Source: CAYRNR01 sp964425605 | GTDB taxonomy: Bacteria; Myxococcota_A; UBA796; UBA9615; CAYRNR01 | Assembly: GCA_964425605.1 (NCBI GenBank) | Contig: CAYRNR010000012.1 | Coordinates: forward strand, 25,725 to 89,724 | DNA: 64,000 bases | Direction: 5' to 3' | Shown here: one piece after another, positions 7,598 through 16,960 of the stretch | How the letters are laid out: every line of letters starts with the position of its first letter | Numbering within the stretch: position 1 is the first letter of the stretch | Translations under genes and position numbers: made by a program | Notes under the pieces: generated by a model | The model's database searches: none | What the model saw: the letters and a program-made list of their open reading frames with translations, nothing else | Told to the model about the DNA's origin: nothing

Positions 7598-10062
7598 TCG
7601 GGCCTCCACAGCAGCGTGACCAGCTCCCAGCATCCCAGCTCGACGGCACAATCGCCACCCGCGACGACGAGCTCCTCGCCAGCGACCTCCGTCGCATCCG
7701 TGCGCCACACCCGCCCCGCCCCTGGCGGCCGGAACACCACCTCGGCCCCGCGCGGCGCCGCCTGGAGCAACCTCAGCACGAGGCCTGGACCGGCCTCGGG
7801 CCGCTTGATCGCCAGGATCTCGGCCGTGGCAGGGCCCTGCAGCGCTGGCAGCAGCGACGCCCGCCGGGGCCGGCCCCCCGCGCCCACCTGGATCCCCACC
7901 AGCGGCTGGTTCAGCTCCCGCCCCATCCGCCTCGGCCGGGTCCCGACCGCGAGCTGGGCGATCCAGCCGTCGCGGACGTGGGCGTGGATGGGGATGCGGA
8001 GCCGGCGCAGGGGCAGGCGCTGGCTGAGCAGGCCCACGGAACGCGCCAGCACCGCGTCCACTCGCCCCGGGGCGATGTCCAGCGCGGGCAGGCCCAGGTT
8101 GGCCACGCCGCCCCGATCCCCGAAGCGCAGGTACGTGCGCGCGGCCACCGTGCCCGTGCGATCCATCTCGCCCAGCGGCACGGCGTAGCGCACCGGGAGG
8201 GTCGTCCTCATCCGAAGGCGCAGCCGGGCCTGGCCGGGGATCGCGGCTCCCTCGAGGCGCAGCCCGATCCAGCTTCGCCCCGGGACCTGCTCCAGCGTCA
8301 CCCGGGCCGCCGCACCGGCGAGGGCGCCCTCGCACGTCACGGTCGTCCCCAGGGCGGATTCGCGGGCCGTCCAGGGCAGGGCGGCGAACGTGTCCAGGAC
8401 CCCTCCCACGTCCTGGAGGTAAGCGTTGCCCAGGTCGTGGTCCAGCGCCAGGGGCTGGAACTCCACCAGGGGGCGGCCGTCTCCCTGGACCCCGATCCCA
8501 CCGTCGCTGCGCACCGACGCGACCAGGTCGTCCGAGCGCAGGACGTCGAGGTCGACCGCGTCCTCGCGGGCCGGGGGCACCCCTTGGAGGGCCCTCAGCC
8601 TCACGTACCCGAGGGCCGGGGCAGTCACCCGGGCTCGCAGCCGCAGGCCGCCGCCTTCGCGCACCGCACGGACCGGCACGACCTCGCCGCCGGGCCCCTC
8701 CAGCGCCGCTGGCGGTTCGCCGGACCACGGCATCTCGACGAGATCGGTGCGATCCCAGCCCAGCGGATTCCAGATCACCACGTCGCCGCCGAGTGCGCTC
8801 GCGGACGCGGTCAACGCCCCTCGCGCCGCGGCGCGCCCCTCCTGCGCGCGCCGCCGCACGTCTCGTGTCACCTCGGGGACATGGCACCCGCCGATGCTGT
8901 CGTGGGCCTGGTTGGTCAGCAGCTGGCACCACGCGCCAGCGATGGCCTCGCGAGCCCGTGGTGCGTCCGTCCCGCGGACCGCGAGGAGCGCGTCCAGGGC
9001 CTCGGCGGCCAGCGCGTCCGCGGTGAGGAGCCGGTCGTCGCGCTTGATCTCCGGGCGCAGGGCGTGGGTGCCCGGGTAGACGGGGTTCAGGTCCCCCTCG
9101 TGGACGGGGAGGTCTGCGCGACGGGGCGCCAGCTCGTCGAAGTACTCGCGCGCGGAGCCCAGGCGCACCGCCCGGCCGGGGTGCGCGTCCCTCAGCCGCC
9201 GCAGCAGGGGCCCCACCCCGGGGAGCATCCCGGAGAACTCGTCTCCCAGCGGCAGGAGGACCGGCTGCGATCCGGACAGCGCGGCGAGCCGGTCCGCAAC
9301 CCCCGGGACGCGGCCCACCACCGAGGCCCAGGCTGCGGCGCGAGGCGACCGCTTCGTCCCCGGCGAGTACCCCATCGGCATCACGTGGGTGAGCACCTCG
9401 CTGCCGTCGGGCCCACGGAAGCAAAAGGCCGGTTCGAGGCCTTCGGGGGCGCCCGACACGGATGGTTCCCCCACCGGACCCGCGCGGAAGGCCAGCAGCG
9501 CGGTGTACCCGCAGGCGCGCAGGATCTGCGGCAGCTGCGAGCACTGGCCGAAGCAGTCCATGTTCCACGCCACCGTGGGTACGGCGCCGAGGTGTTCGTC
9601 GAACCACTGGCGCGCCCGCAGCCCCTGGCGCACCAGCGCCTCGCCCGCTGGCAGGTTCGTGTCGGGCTGGACGTAGGTCCCCACCACCTCGAGCTGCCCG
9701 GTGGCCACGCGGTCGCGGAGGCGCCGGATCGTCTCCTCTCCCGTCGCCGCGGGCCGGCCGTGACCCGCGCGGAGGCCAGCGGCATAGAGCCGGTGGTACG
9801 GCGAGCTGTACGCCATGGCCGGGTCGCCGCCGTCGCCGCGTCGCAGCGCGTCGAGGAACGGCACGCCCTCGAGGGTGAAGCGCTCCGCTGGATCGGCCTC
9901 GAGCCCCTGGAGGACCTCCTCGATCACCGACCGGAGTCGCCGCAGCGACGGCCCGAACGGCATGAGCCATTCGAGGTCCATGTGACTGTGTCGGACCACC
10001 ACCATCGGCCCGGGATCGGGGTGCGCTGGAGGGGGTCGAGAGCCGGGTCGGGTGGAGCCCAT
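7594..10062 (-). CDS. glycoside hydrolase family 38 alpha-mannosidase-like enzyme
   Basis: An 822-aa protein of the GH38 family (retaining alpha-mannosidases, including mannosylglycerate hydrolases). The N-terminal Zn site HSHMD is at residues 25-29, the substrate loop VQPDTNLPAGE follows at about 131-141, and WNMDCFGQ carries the likely nucleophile Asp169. The C-terminal half is beta-rich and ends with a typical CWELVTLLWRP segment. No signal peptide is visible, so the enzyme is probably cytoplasmic. The first 19 residues are Pro-rich and unconserved, so Met20 could be the true start. It heads the coupled operon with the HAD phosphatase and the Kelch lipoprotein. The substrate is unknown. 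Confidence 0.85.
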   Translation of the reverse strand: MGSTRPGSRPPPAHPDPGPMVVVRHSHMDLEWLMPFGPSLRRLRSVIEEVLQGLEADPAERFTLEGVPFLDALRRGDGGDPAMAYSSPYHRLYAAGLRAGHGRPAATGEETIRRLRDRVATGQLEVVGTYVQPDTNLPAGEALVRQGLRARQWFDEHLGAVPTVAWNMDCFGQCSQLPQILRACGYTALLAFRAGPVGEPSVSGAPEGLEPAFCFRGPDGSEVLTHVMPMGYSPGTKRSPRAAAWASVVGRVPGVADRLAALSGSQPVLLPLGDEFSGMLPGVGPLLRRLRDAHPGRAVRLGSAREYFDELAPRRADLPVHEGDLNPVYPGTHALRPEIKRDDRLLTADALAAEALDALLAVRGTDAPRAREAIAGAWCQLLTNQAHDSIGGCHVPEVTRDVRRRAQEGRAAARGALTASASALGGDVVIWNPLGWDRTDLVEMPWSGEPPAALEGPGGEVVPVRAVREGGGLRLRARVTAPALGYVRLRALQGVPPAREDAVDLDVLRSDDLVASVRSDGGIGVQGDGRPLVEFQPLALDHDLGNAYLQDVGGVLDTFAALPWTARESALGTTVTCEGALAGAAARVTLEQVPGRSWIGLRLEGAAIPGQARLRLRMRTTLPVRYAVPLGEMDRTGTVAARTYLRFGDRGGVANLGLPALDIAPGRVDAVLARSVGLLSQRLPLRRLRIPIHAHVRDGWIAQLAVGTRPRRMGRELNQPLVGIQVGAGGRPRRASLLPALQGPATAEILAIKRPEAGPGLVLRLLQAAPRGAEVVFRPPGAGRVWRTDATEVAGEELVVAGGDCAVELGCWELVTLLWRPE

Positions 10063-10178
10063 CTCACGGACCTACCAGAAACCTGCGGCGACGTCGCCCT
10101 TTGAGCTTTGCGATCGACCGGTCACACTGAAGGTACAAGGGCAGGTACGGCGTAGAGGCCTGTCCGGAGGATTGTGTC
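10063..10178. promoter_or_regulatory. divergent intergenic region between GH38 and HDOD genes
   Basis: This 116-bp segment separates two outward-reading genes, so it should hold both promoters. It is less GC-rich than its surroundings. On the minus strand TAGGTC lies 9 nt before the GH38 ATG. On the plus side GGAGG (10166-10170) precedes the HDOD GTG. No clear -35 boxes are visible. Confidence 0.35.
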
Positions 10179-11105
10179 GTGAAACTCGCCGACTCCGTCA
10201 TCGAGGAGTTCTGGTTCGGCGAGGGGGAACAACGCGAGGGGGACGAGGAGGCTTCTCGCAGCCTGGCGGCCAGCGTTGCCGCCGTGGAAGGGCTCCGTCC
10301 GCTGTCCGAGGTGGCCCTGCGGATCATGGCCCTGTTCGCCGATTCCGACTATCGGCTGTCCGACGTCATCGTGGCGCTCGAGGAGGATCCGGCCCTCGCG
10401 GCGCGCGTCATTCGCACCGCCAACGCGCCGTGGTTCGCCTGGGGTGGCTCCTGCGCCAACCTCAACGAAGCGGTGATCCGCCTGGGCTCCGACACCATCC
10501 AGGAGCTCGTCATCGCCACATCGGTCATGGAGACCCTCAAGGACGTGGGCGGCGCGGCGCGGTACGTGCGCGACCACTGCGCGTCGGTGGGCTCGATGAT
10601 GCGCGTGCTGGCGCTGGAGTACCGCCCGGACTGCACCAATGGCGCGCTGCTGGCCGGCCTGTTCCACGACATGGGCAAGCTGTTGCTGATCCAGTCGGGG
10701 GAGTTCACCTACGCCGGGACGCACCAGGCGGGTGAGTCCGCCCTGCACCGCGTCCACCACCTCGAGCGCGAGCAGCTGGGCTACGACCACGCCGTGCTCG
10801 CCGCCCACGTGCTGCACCGATGGAACGTCCCGGAACCCATCCCCCGCGCCGTCGCCTGGCATCACCAGCTCCCGCGCGCCTACGCCGCCGAGGGGATCAT
10901 CGGCCCCATGGTCGCGCTGCTGCGCATGGCCGACCGCCTCGAGCCGCTGTTCCGGCGCAAGCCCGATCGCTACGACCAGCTCGTCGGCGAGCTCGCCACG
11001 TCGCCCGAGGCCCTCTACCTGGGGCTCGACGAGGGCACGCTCCTGCGGAGCTGGGAGAACCTGTTCTACGCCTTCCACGAGGCCAACACCGTCATGCGTT
11101 TCTGA
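10179..11105 (+). CDS. HDOD-domain signalling protein
   Basis: A 308-aa cytoplasmic protein starting at GTG 10179 with GGAGG 8 nt upstream. Residues 35-240 match the HDOD fold: an LPxLPxVAL-like opening (LRPLSEVALRIM), the helix with EEDPALAARVIRTANAP, and the segment LAGLFHDMGKLLL. The His-Asp pair found in true HD phosphohydrolases is retained there; most HDOD proteins have lost parts of the metal site. HDOD proteins usually act as non-catalytic signalling modules. It stands alone, divergent from the GH38 operon, so the context does not give its pathway. Confidence 0.85.
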   Translation: MKLADSVIEEFWFGEGEQREGDEEASRSLAASVAAVEGLRPLSEVALRIMALFADSDYRLSDVIVALEEDPALAARVIRTANAPWFAWGGSCANLNEAVIRLGSDTIQELVIATSVMETLKDVGGAARYVRDHCASVGSMMRVLALEYRPDCTNGALLAGLFHDMGKLLLIQSGEFTYAGTHQAGESALHRVHHLEREQLGYDHAVLAAHVLHRWNVPEPIPRAVAWHHQLPRAYAAEGIIGPMVALLRMADRLEPLFRRKPDRYDQLVGELATSPEALYLGLDEGTLLRSWENLFYAFHEANTVMRF

Positions 11106-11180
11106 GCCGCCCGCCGTGCCGCGTCAGGGCCTGTCGTCGACCCGGCCTAGACTGCTCTCATCAGCAGCCTGGAGATCGTC

Positions 11181-11450
11181 ATGTACCCGTTCGACGAAGA
11201 CATCCGCATCGTCCGCAAGTGGTTCAGCCGTAGCTACCAGGAGTGGGAGGCCGAGGGCGTGGTCACCGTGTGGGGCGCCGACGTGCGCTGGCGCGCGTTC
11301 CTGCCCCGGGCCGACGGCTTCTGGGAGATCGAGGTGCCTGGCGGCCAGGACGTCCACGTGGAGACCGTGGACCGCGTCATCGAGATGTTCGACGTGATTC
11401 GCGCCCGCCTGACCGGGGACGCGGAGAAGTCGACGGTCGTCGCGGCCTGA
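11181..11450 (+). CDS. small conserved-looking hypothetical protein
   Basis: An 89-aa acidic, Trp-rich soluble protein with no signal peptide. GGAG (11171-11174) lies 6 nt before the ATG and a TAGACT -10-like hexamer lies at 11148-11153. The alternating WGADVRWRAFLP and FWEIEVPGGQDVHVET segments suggest a small beta-sheet followed by a C-terminal helix. I do not recognise a family. It is convergent with the depolymerase-like gene 16 nt downstream. Confidence 0.65.
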   Translation: MYPFDEDIRIVRKWFSRSYQEWEAEGVVTVWGADVRWRAFLPRADGFWEIEVPGGQDVHVETVDRVIEMFDVIRARLTGDAEKSTVVAA

Positions 11451-11466
11451 TCGGCGCCGTCTGGGC

Positions 11467-12507
11467 CTACTGCGTCGCCTCGAGGAACTCGCAGTAGGTC
11501 GGCAGGGTGTCCGGAAGGCCGTCCGTGCGGTAGGGGCTCTCGAAGGTCCCCCGCGGGTGATCGGCGAAGAACCCCACCAGCTTCGATCCCAGGAACGACA
11601 TCGGCACGGTGTGGCCCGACTCGTGGTTGCACAGGATCGTGTCGTGACCCATCTCCCGCAGCCACAGCGAGTCGTTCTCGGCGTACTGGTAGAAGGGGAT
11701 CTCGGTGATGAACATGTTGTAGATGTCCTGGGGCCCGCCGTGGATGAACATCTGCGTGTAGAGGTTGTCGACGTTGTCGTACTCGGGCCAGTTGATGGCC
11801 CAGGAGATGGCCTTGTCCTCGTTGGCGGCGTTGTTCCAGTAGCCCCCGGAGTAGGTCGCCAGCGACGCGATGTACTCGCTGCGCAGCGACGCGATCATGT
11901 CCATGCAGATGCTGCCGATGGAGAAGCCGGTGCCGTGGATGTGATCGGTGTCGACGCCGAAGCGGTAGTCCATGCAGGCCAGGACCTCGTCGAACAGCCT
12001 CGCCTCCTTGTTCACGTCGTCGACCTCGAACACGGCCCAGTCCAGGGGGAAGCCCATCATGGGGTAGTCCGTGTCCTCGGGGGTCACGAGGATGAACTGC
12101 AGGTCCTCGTGGTTCACCTGGCTCGACAGCAAGCTCTCCATGTTGGTGGCCGTGTCGCCGAGGCCGTGGAAGTTGAACACGATGGGCCACGGGCCGCCGT
12201 CCTCCACCCCGTCGGGGTAGGTGAGGATGAACGAGCGCTCCTCGCCGTCCACGTCGAACCCGTTGTTCATCCCCTCGACCAGCGCGTCGCACAGGGCCGG
12301 ATCCGCGGGCTCGGCGATGGTCACGTCGCCGACCGCGTCGTCGTCGTCGCCCGCGGTGGCGTCGTCGTCGTCGTCGTCCGCCGCGTCGTCGTCGTCCGCC
12401 GCGTCGTCGTCGCCCGCGCCGGAGTCGTCGTCGTCGCCGTTGTCGCACGCTACGAGCAGCAGGCAGCCGGCGAGCAGGGCCAGCCAGGTGATTCGAAGAC
12501 GGTCCAT
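11467..12507 (-). CDS. PHB-depolymerase/feruloyl-esterase-like lipoprotein
   Basis: A 346-aa lipoprotein of the alpha/beta-hydrolase CE1/LpqC type. The ATG at 12507 has GGAGG 4 nt upstream; the lipobox is LLVAC (lipid Cys21) and an Asp-rich linker covers about residues 24-60. The oxyanion-hole segment is FNFHG, the nucleophile elbow is GFSIGS (Ser about 196) and the likely catalytic His is in NHESGHTVP near the C-terminus. Homologues cleave polyhydroxybutyrate, ferulate esters or acetyl groups of xylan; the substrate here is unknown. The upstream DNA (12520-12545) has TAAGAT/TATGTA-like boxes on the minus strand. Confidence 0.8.
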   Translation of the reverse strand: MDRLRITWLALLAGCLLLVACDNGDDDDSGAGDDDAADDDDAADDDDDDATAGDDDDAVGDVTIAEPADPALCDALVEGMNNGFDVDGEERSFILTYPDGVEDGGPWPIVFNFHGLGDTATNMESLLSSQVNHEDLQFILVTPEDTDYPMMGFPLDWAVFEVDDVNKEARLFDEVLACMDYRFGVDTDHIHGTGFSIGSICMDMIASLRSEYIASLATYSGGYWNNAANEDKAISWAINWPEYDNVDNLYTQMFIHGGPQDIYNMFITEIPFYQYAENDSLWLREMGHDTILCNHESGHTVPMSFLGSKLVGFFADHPRGTFESPYRTDGLPDTLPTYCEFLEATQ

Positions 12508-12649
12508 GACACCTCCAAGGGGTTGCGCCGCATACATAGCATCTTATCGCCCGCGTGAGTAAGGCCGCTCCAGGCCCGGTCTGGCGAAGACCGAGTTTCC
12601 CCGTTCGCCTCCCTCCGGTTTGGATGGGCAGGGGCGTTGCGAGGAACCC

Positions 12650-14452
12650 ATGCGACAAGTCGCCATCGCACTGGCCGTGGCCACGGCCTTGATCCTGCCG
12701 CGGACCGCCAGCGGCGACGAGCCCGCGCCGCAGCCGGCATTCGAGGTCGGGCCGGCCGCTCCGGCCGAGGGGGCCTACCGGGAGATCGACCACGACAAGC
12801 GCGACTTCGCCCTGGCCGTGCTCGCCGACATCCACGGCCGGTACATCGCCGCGATGATCGAGTTCGAGGCGGCCAGCCGGACCGAGGACACGACCTGGAT
12901 GGAGTGCGCCAGCCACACGGCGTCGGGCCTCGATGCCCTGCTCGAGGTCGCGCGCGAGGCCGAGATCGAGCTCCGGGAGGCCCTCGCCGGGGGCGACGGC
13001 GCCGACGCCGACCACCAGATGACCCGGCTGCACATCACCGGCAAGCGGGCCGGTGAGGCCTCCGCGGAGTCCTGTGAGGACGTGGTCCCGGCTCCGCCGG
13101 GACGGCGCGACGAAGCCGTCGAGCCGCCGGAGCCGGTCTTCGTCCTCGAGGGAGGGCCCTGGTACGTGCGACACCCCCTGGCCGCCACGGGCCTCGGCGT
13201 GCATGGAGCGGGGATCTCCGGGCCGGGCCAGCGATCGCCAGCCTCGTTCGCCCTCGGATCCCACGCATCCGTCGCCCCAGGGCTGGCGCTCTCCACCGTG
13301 GCGGACAGCAACGTCACCCTGAGCTCCAGCGCCCCCCGGCGCGACCTGCGCTTGACGCTGCTGCCCCACGCCCGGCTGGCCGTGGACACCCCCGCGGTCT
13401 ACTTCGGCGTGGAGGGCGAGTACGCCCTGGACAAGGTCGCCGGCGCGGCCCAGGGCGACGCCGGCAGCGGGGCCGGGCTGGATCGCCTCACCGACGGCCA
13501 CCTGGGGATCGATCTGGTCACGACGCCCGCGGAGCCCGTCTCGTTCGTGCTGGGCAACCACCTGATCCACCGCACGGAGCTGGCCGAGGTGGCGGGTGCC
13601 GGTCCAGGCGCCACCGCGTCGATCTTCCGCATGGGCATGCTCACCAACCACGCCCGCCTCGGCGCCGACGTGCGTCCCACGACCGCCCTGACCCTCTCCG
13701 GGTGGGCCCAGGCGTACCTCGGCCGCCACTCCCTCGCCTCGGTCGTCGACGGCGAGACCGGCCAGGCCCAGCTGCACAGCCAGTACGTGGACCTCCGGGG
13801 CGGCTTCGCTGCGTACCTGCGCTTCTTCCCCCATACGCGGCTGCGCGCCGACGCCTCCCTCGGCCGTCTGAGCTGGTCGCCCACGGCCCAGGTGGCCCAC
13901 CGGGAGGCCCAGCACTGGCAGGTGCGCGGGGGCCTGGAGGGTGATCTGAGCCGCAAGGTGGGCGTCCGGGCCCTCGCCGGGTACGGCGCCCTCGACGCGG
14001 CGGGCACCGAGGACGGCGACGTCGAGGGGATCCGCGGGATCGTGTGCGACGTCTGGCTGACGTGGCGCCCCCACCCCACCCAGCAGGTCCAGGCCGGGGT
14101 GGTCCGGGACGCCGGGCCGGTCCACCTGGGCGACCACCTGCTCACCAGCTCGGCGGTGGCGCGCTACCAGGGCCTCGTCGCCGGCCAGCTCCTCCCCAGC
14201 GTCGAGGTGGCGTACTCGCGCCACGAGATCCGCGGCGGCGATCCCCGCGACGACCACGAGGTCCGCGGTCGCGCGGCCCTCGCCCTCGCGCCGGACGATC
14301 GCTTCCGCGTCGGCCTCCACTACGACGTGCGCGCCCTGGTGGCCACCAGCGCAGGGGCACCGTTCACCGACCACCGGGTCGGGCTCACCCTCGAGCTCGG
14401 CGCCCCCGGCGCCGACCTGCCCTGGCTGCCGTCGCTGCCGCGCAACCTCTGA
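12650..14452 (+). CDS. secreted outer-membrane beta-barrel protein
   Basis: A 600-aa protein with a classical signal peptide (about residues 1-21, ending TASG). The ATG at 12650 has GAGGAA 4-9 nt upstream. Residues 25-160 are helical and acidic. From about 170 onward the protein alternates short beta-strands and turns, with repeated aromatic-ended strands (LGADVRPTTALTLSGWAQAY, FAAYLRFFPHTRLRADASLG), typical of an outer-membrane barrel. It lacks a C-terminal Phe/Trp, so the barrel assignment is by pattern only. I know no specific family; a role in export or porin-like transport is inference. Confidence 0.65.
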   Translation: MRQVAIALAVATALILPRTASGDEPAPQPAFEVGPAAPAEGAYREIDHDKRDFALAVLADIHGRYIAAMIEFEAASRTEDTTWMECASHTASGLDALLEVAREAEIELREALAGGDGADADHQMTRLHITGKRAGEASAESCEDVVPAPPGRRDEAVEPPEPVFVLEGGPWYVRHPLAATGLGVHGAGISGPGQRSPASFALGSHASVAPGLALSTVADSNVTLSSSAPRRDLRLTLLPHARLAVDTPAVYFGVEGEYALDKVAGAAQGDAGSGAGLDRLTDGHLGIDLVTTPAEPVSFVLGNHLIHRTELAEVAGAGPGATASIFRMGMLTNHARLGADVRPTTALTLSGWAQAYLGRHSLASVVDGETGQAQLHSQYVDLRGGFAAYLRFFPHTRLRADASLGRLSWSPTAQVAHREAQHWQVRGGLEGDLSRKVGVRALAGYGALDAAGTEDGDVEGIRGIVCDVWLTWRPHPTQQVQAGVVRDAGPVHLGDHLLTSSAVARYQGLVAGQLLPSVEVAYSRHEIRGGDPRDDHEVRGRAALALAPDDRFRVGLHYDVRALVATSAGAPFTDHRVGLTLELGAPGADLPWLPSLPRNL

Positions 14453-14511
14453 CGCCTCCGCTGCGCCGCGAGGACCTCCGATCCGTAGTATCCTCCGGCC
14501 CCGGGAACCCC

Positions 14512-16293
14512 ATGTCCGACAGTCCACGAACCCACCGACCCCCTGGCATGCGCCGCGCGCGGGTGCGGCGATTCCTGTTCCGCGTGCGTTGGCCCTTCAT
14601 CGGGCTGTGCTTCGTGACGGCCCTGGCGCTGGGGTACGTGGGCTTCTGGACCCTGTTCCGCGGCGACCCGAACCTGGGGCCGGCGGACTACCTGTACTAC
14701 GCCGTGTTGCTGTTCGCCCTGGAGTACAGCGGCGGCCACGAGCCGGTGAACCTGGCGCTGCACGTGGCGCGGTTCATGGCGCCTGCCACGGCCGCGTATG
14801 CGGCCATCCGCGCGGTGATGCTGCTGTTCGACGAGCAGCTCGAGCGGTTGATGCTACGGTTCTCGAGCCATCACGTGGTCATCTGCGGCCTGGGCAAGCA
14901 TGGGTTGCAGCTGGCGCGCGAGTTCCACGCCGCGGGCCGCCGCGTGGTCGTCATCGAGCCCGACGAGGGCAACCCCAACCTCGCCTTCTGTGACGAGCAC
15001 GGGGTGGTCTCCATCATCGGCGACGCCCGCAGCTCCGAGACGCTGCGCCTGGCCAACATCGCCCGCGCGGCGCGGCTGGTCGCCGTGTGCGGCGACGACG
15101 ACGTCAACCTCGGCATCGCGGTGAGCGTCCACCAGTCCCTCGTGGACGTCCCACGGCGCGAACCCCTGCTGTGCCACCTGGCCATCATCGATCCGCGCCT
15201 GTGCCACCTGTTCAAGCGCCACCGGATCTTCGGCAACGGCGCGGGCGCGGCCACGGTCGAGGCGTTCAACACCTACGAGAACGCCGCGCGGCTGCTGCTG
15301 CGCGACCACCCCCTGGACCAGGCCCTGAAGGGGCCAGCCGATCCCCGCCGCGTGCACCTGGTGCTCGTCGGGTTCGGCAAGATGGGCCAGAGCGTCGCCC
15401 TGCAGGCCGCCAAGATCGGCCACTTCGCCAGCGGCGCCCGCCTCGGCATCACCGCCATCGACCCGGCCATGGGCGCCCGCGAGCTCGCGTTCCTCACCCA
15501 GCAGCCGGGCTTCGACTCCGTGTGTGATCTGGAGCTGCTCGGCCCGGAGTGCACCGATCCCATCGTGCTGGCCCGGCTGCGCGAGATCGCCGCCGATCTC
15601 GGCGCGGTCAGCCGGTTCGTGGTCTGCCTCGACTCCGACGCCCCCTCCCTCGTGACCGGCCTGGAGCTGCTGGACCGCGTGGAGGGGCTGCCTCGCCCGA
15701 TCTTCGCCCGCATGAGCGGCGTCGGCGGCCTGACCTCCCTGGTCCCGGGGGACAACGGCGCGGACGCCGCCGACCTCGTCCCGTTCGGCCTGATCTCCCA
15801 GACCTGTAGCCGCGAGCTGCTCGTGGTGCGGCCCCTCGACACCCAGGCCCGCGTCATCCACGAGGACGGCGCCAACACCGCCACGGCGACCACGTCGTTC
15901 GCCTCCGACGTCGAGTTCGCCCACACCCGGTGGGAGGACCTCCCCGAGTCCGCGCGCGACGAGCACCGCCAGCAGGCCGACCACATCGACGTCAAGCTCC
16001 GCGCCATCGACGCCGAGGTCGTGCCCTCGGCCCGCGCAGCCACCTACCCCTTCGAGTTCACCGACGACGAGATCGACCTCCTCGCGCGGATGGAGCACGA
16101 GCGCTGGGCCGCCCAGCAGGCCTTGGCCGAGTGGCGCCTCACCGACCACGAAACCGCCCTGTTCGACACCGCCTGCCACGTGGTGCCCTGGGCGAACCTC
16201 GACGACGACGACCAGGACGTCTTCCGCGAGGCCGTGCGGCGGATCCCGGCGCTGGTGACCGCCGCGGGGGGAGGGATACGACGGGTCTCGTGA
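14512..16293 (+). CDS. membrane TrkA-N (RCK)-like protein with C-terminal RyR domain
   Basis: A 593-aa inner-membrane protein. TM segments lie at about 28-50 and 82-106, with a hydrophobic pore-like loop (YLYYAVLLFALEY) between them. The first Rossmann domain starts at 120 (HVVICGLGKHG, then VVVIEPDE) and the second at about 281 (LVLVGFGKMGQS). The last 75 residues resemble the RyR domain of ryanodine receptors and phage/bacterial relatives: MEHERWAAQQALAEWR, then CHVVPWANL and EAVRRIPALV. This architecture suggests a ligand-gated cation channel or an NAD(H)-type sensor. A canonical K+ filter (GYG) is absent. TAGTAT (14486-14491) is a possible -10; the ribosome site is weak. Confidence 0.8.
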   Translation: MSDSPRTHRPPGMRRARVRRFLFRVRWPFIGLCFVTALALGYVGFWTLFRGDPNLGPADYLYYAVLLFALEYSGGHEPVNLALHVARFMAPATAAYAAIRAVMLLFDEQLERLMLRFSSHHVVICGLGKHGLQLAREFHAAGRRVVVIEPDEGNPNLAFCDEHGVVSIIGDARSSETLRLANIARAARLVAVCGDDDVNLGIAVSVHQSLVDVPRREPLLCHLAIIDPRLCHLFKRHRIFGNGAGAATVEAFNTYENAARLLLRDHPLDQALKGPADPRRVHLVLVGFGKMGQSVALQAAKIGHFASGARLGITAIDPAMGARELAFLTQQPGFDSVCDLELLGPECTDPIVLARLREIAADLGAVSRFVVCLDSDAPSLVTGLELLDRVEGLPRPIFARMSGVGGLTSLVPGDNGADAADLVPFGLISQTCSRELLVVRPLDTQARVIHEDGANTATATTSFASDVEFAHTRWEDLPESARDEHRQQADHIDVKLRAIDAEVVPSARAATYPFEFTDDEIDLLARMEHERWAAQQALAEWRLTDHETALFDTACHVVPWANLDDDDQDVFREAVRRIPALVTAAGGGIRRVS

Positions 16294-16317
16294 GTCCGGG
16301 CCCGGGAGGGAATCGCC

Positions 16318-16875
16318 ATGCTCGAAGGCCAGCTCATCAACCTGCGGCTCGTCCGCGAGGCCGACATCGACGAGATCATCGAACTCACCAACCGCATGGC
16401 CGACAAGGGGCCGCACTACCCGATCCAGCTCCACACCGCCACGGCGTTTCGCAAGCAGCTCGCCGAGGACGGCATGTGGGGCGAGGACAGCGGCGTGCTC
16501 CTCATCGAGGACAAGGACCACCGCGTCCTCGGCTACATCACCTTCTTCCCCTCCCACCCCCACGATCCCGGCATCGAGGTCGGCTACGCCATCTACCGCC
16601 CCGCCGACCGCGGCCACGGCGCCATGACCGAGGCCCTTCGCATCTTCAGCGCCTACCTCTACGACCTCAAGCCCATCGCCCGCCTCCAGATCGCCACCCA
16701 CGTGGACAACCTCGCCAGCCAGCGCGTCGCCGAGAAGGTCGGCTACATCCGCGAGGGTGTCCTGCGCAAGGCCTGGTTCCTGCGCGGCGAGTACACGGAT
16801 CTGGTGCAGTTTTCGCTGCTGCGCGATGAGTGCCCGTCGCTGGAGGAGGTCGTCCCGCGGGCCGCGGATTCGTAG
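16318..16875 (+). CDS. GNAT-family N-acetyltransferase (RimJ/RimL-like)
   Basis: A 185-aa cytoplasmic acetyltransferase. GGGAGGGAA precedes the ATG by 6 nt. The fold signatures are LRLVREADIDEI at the N-terminus, the strand GIEVGYAIY, the acetyl-CoA loop RPADRGHGAMTEA and the closing NLASQRVAEKVGYIREGVLR. This matches RimJ/RimL and aminoglycoside/spermidine GNAT subgroups that acetylate protein N-termini or small amines. It follows the TrkA-RyR gene by 24 nt and could be cotranscribed. The acceptor is not predictable. Confidence 0.85.
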   Translation: MLEGQLINLRLVREADIDEIIELTNRMADKGPHYPIQLHTATAFRKQLAEDGMWGEDSGVLLIEDKDHRVLGYITFFPSHPHDPGIEVGYAIYRPADRGHGAMTEALRIFSAYLYDLKPIARLQIATHVDNLASQRVAEKVGYIREGVLRKAWFLRGEYTDLVQFSLLRDECPSLEEVVPRAADS

Positions 16876-16948
16876 GCTGGAAGAGTACGAAGACCGGAGT
16901 CGCCGCGTGGACCTCGCGCTTGGCAGGGCGTCCGGGCGAGGATTGCCG

Positions 16949-16954
16949 TAGACT
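16949..16954 (+). promoter_or_regulatory. putative -10 element, leaderless gene
   Basis: TAGACT ends 6 nt before the ATG at 16961 and no Shine-Dalgarno is present. Transcription from this element would begin at or within a few nt of the start codon. Confidence 0.35.
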
Positions 16955-16960
16955 GTGGGT

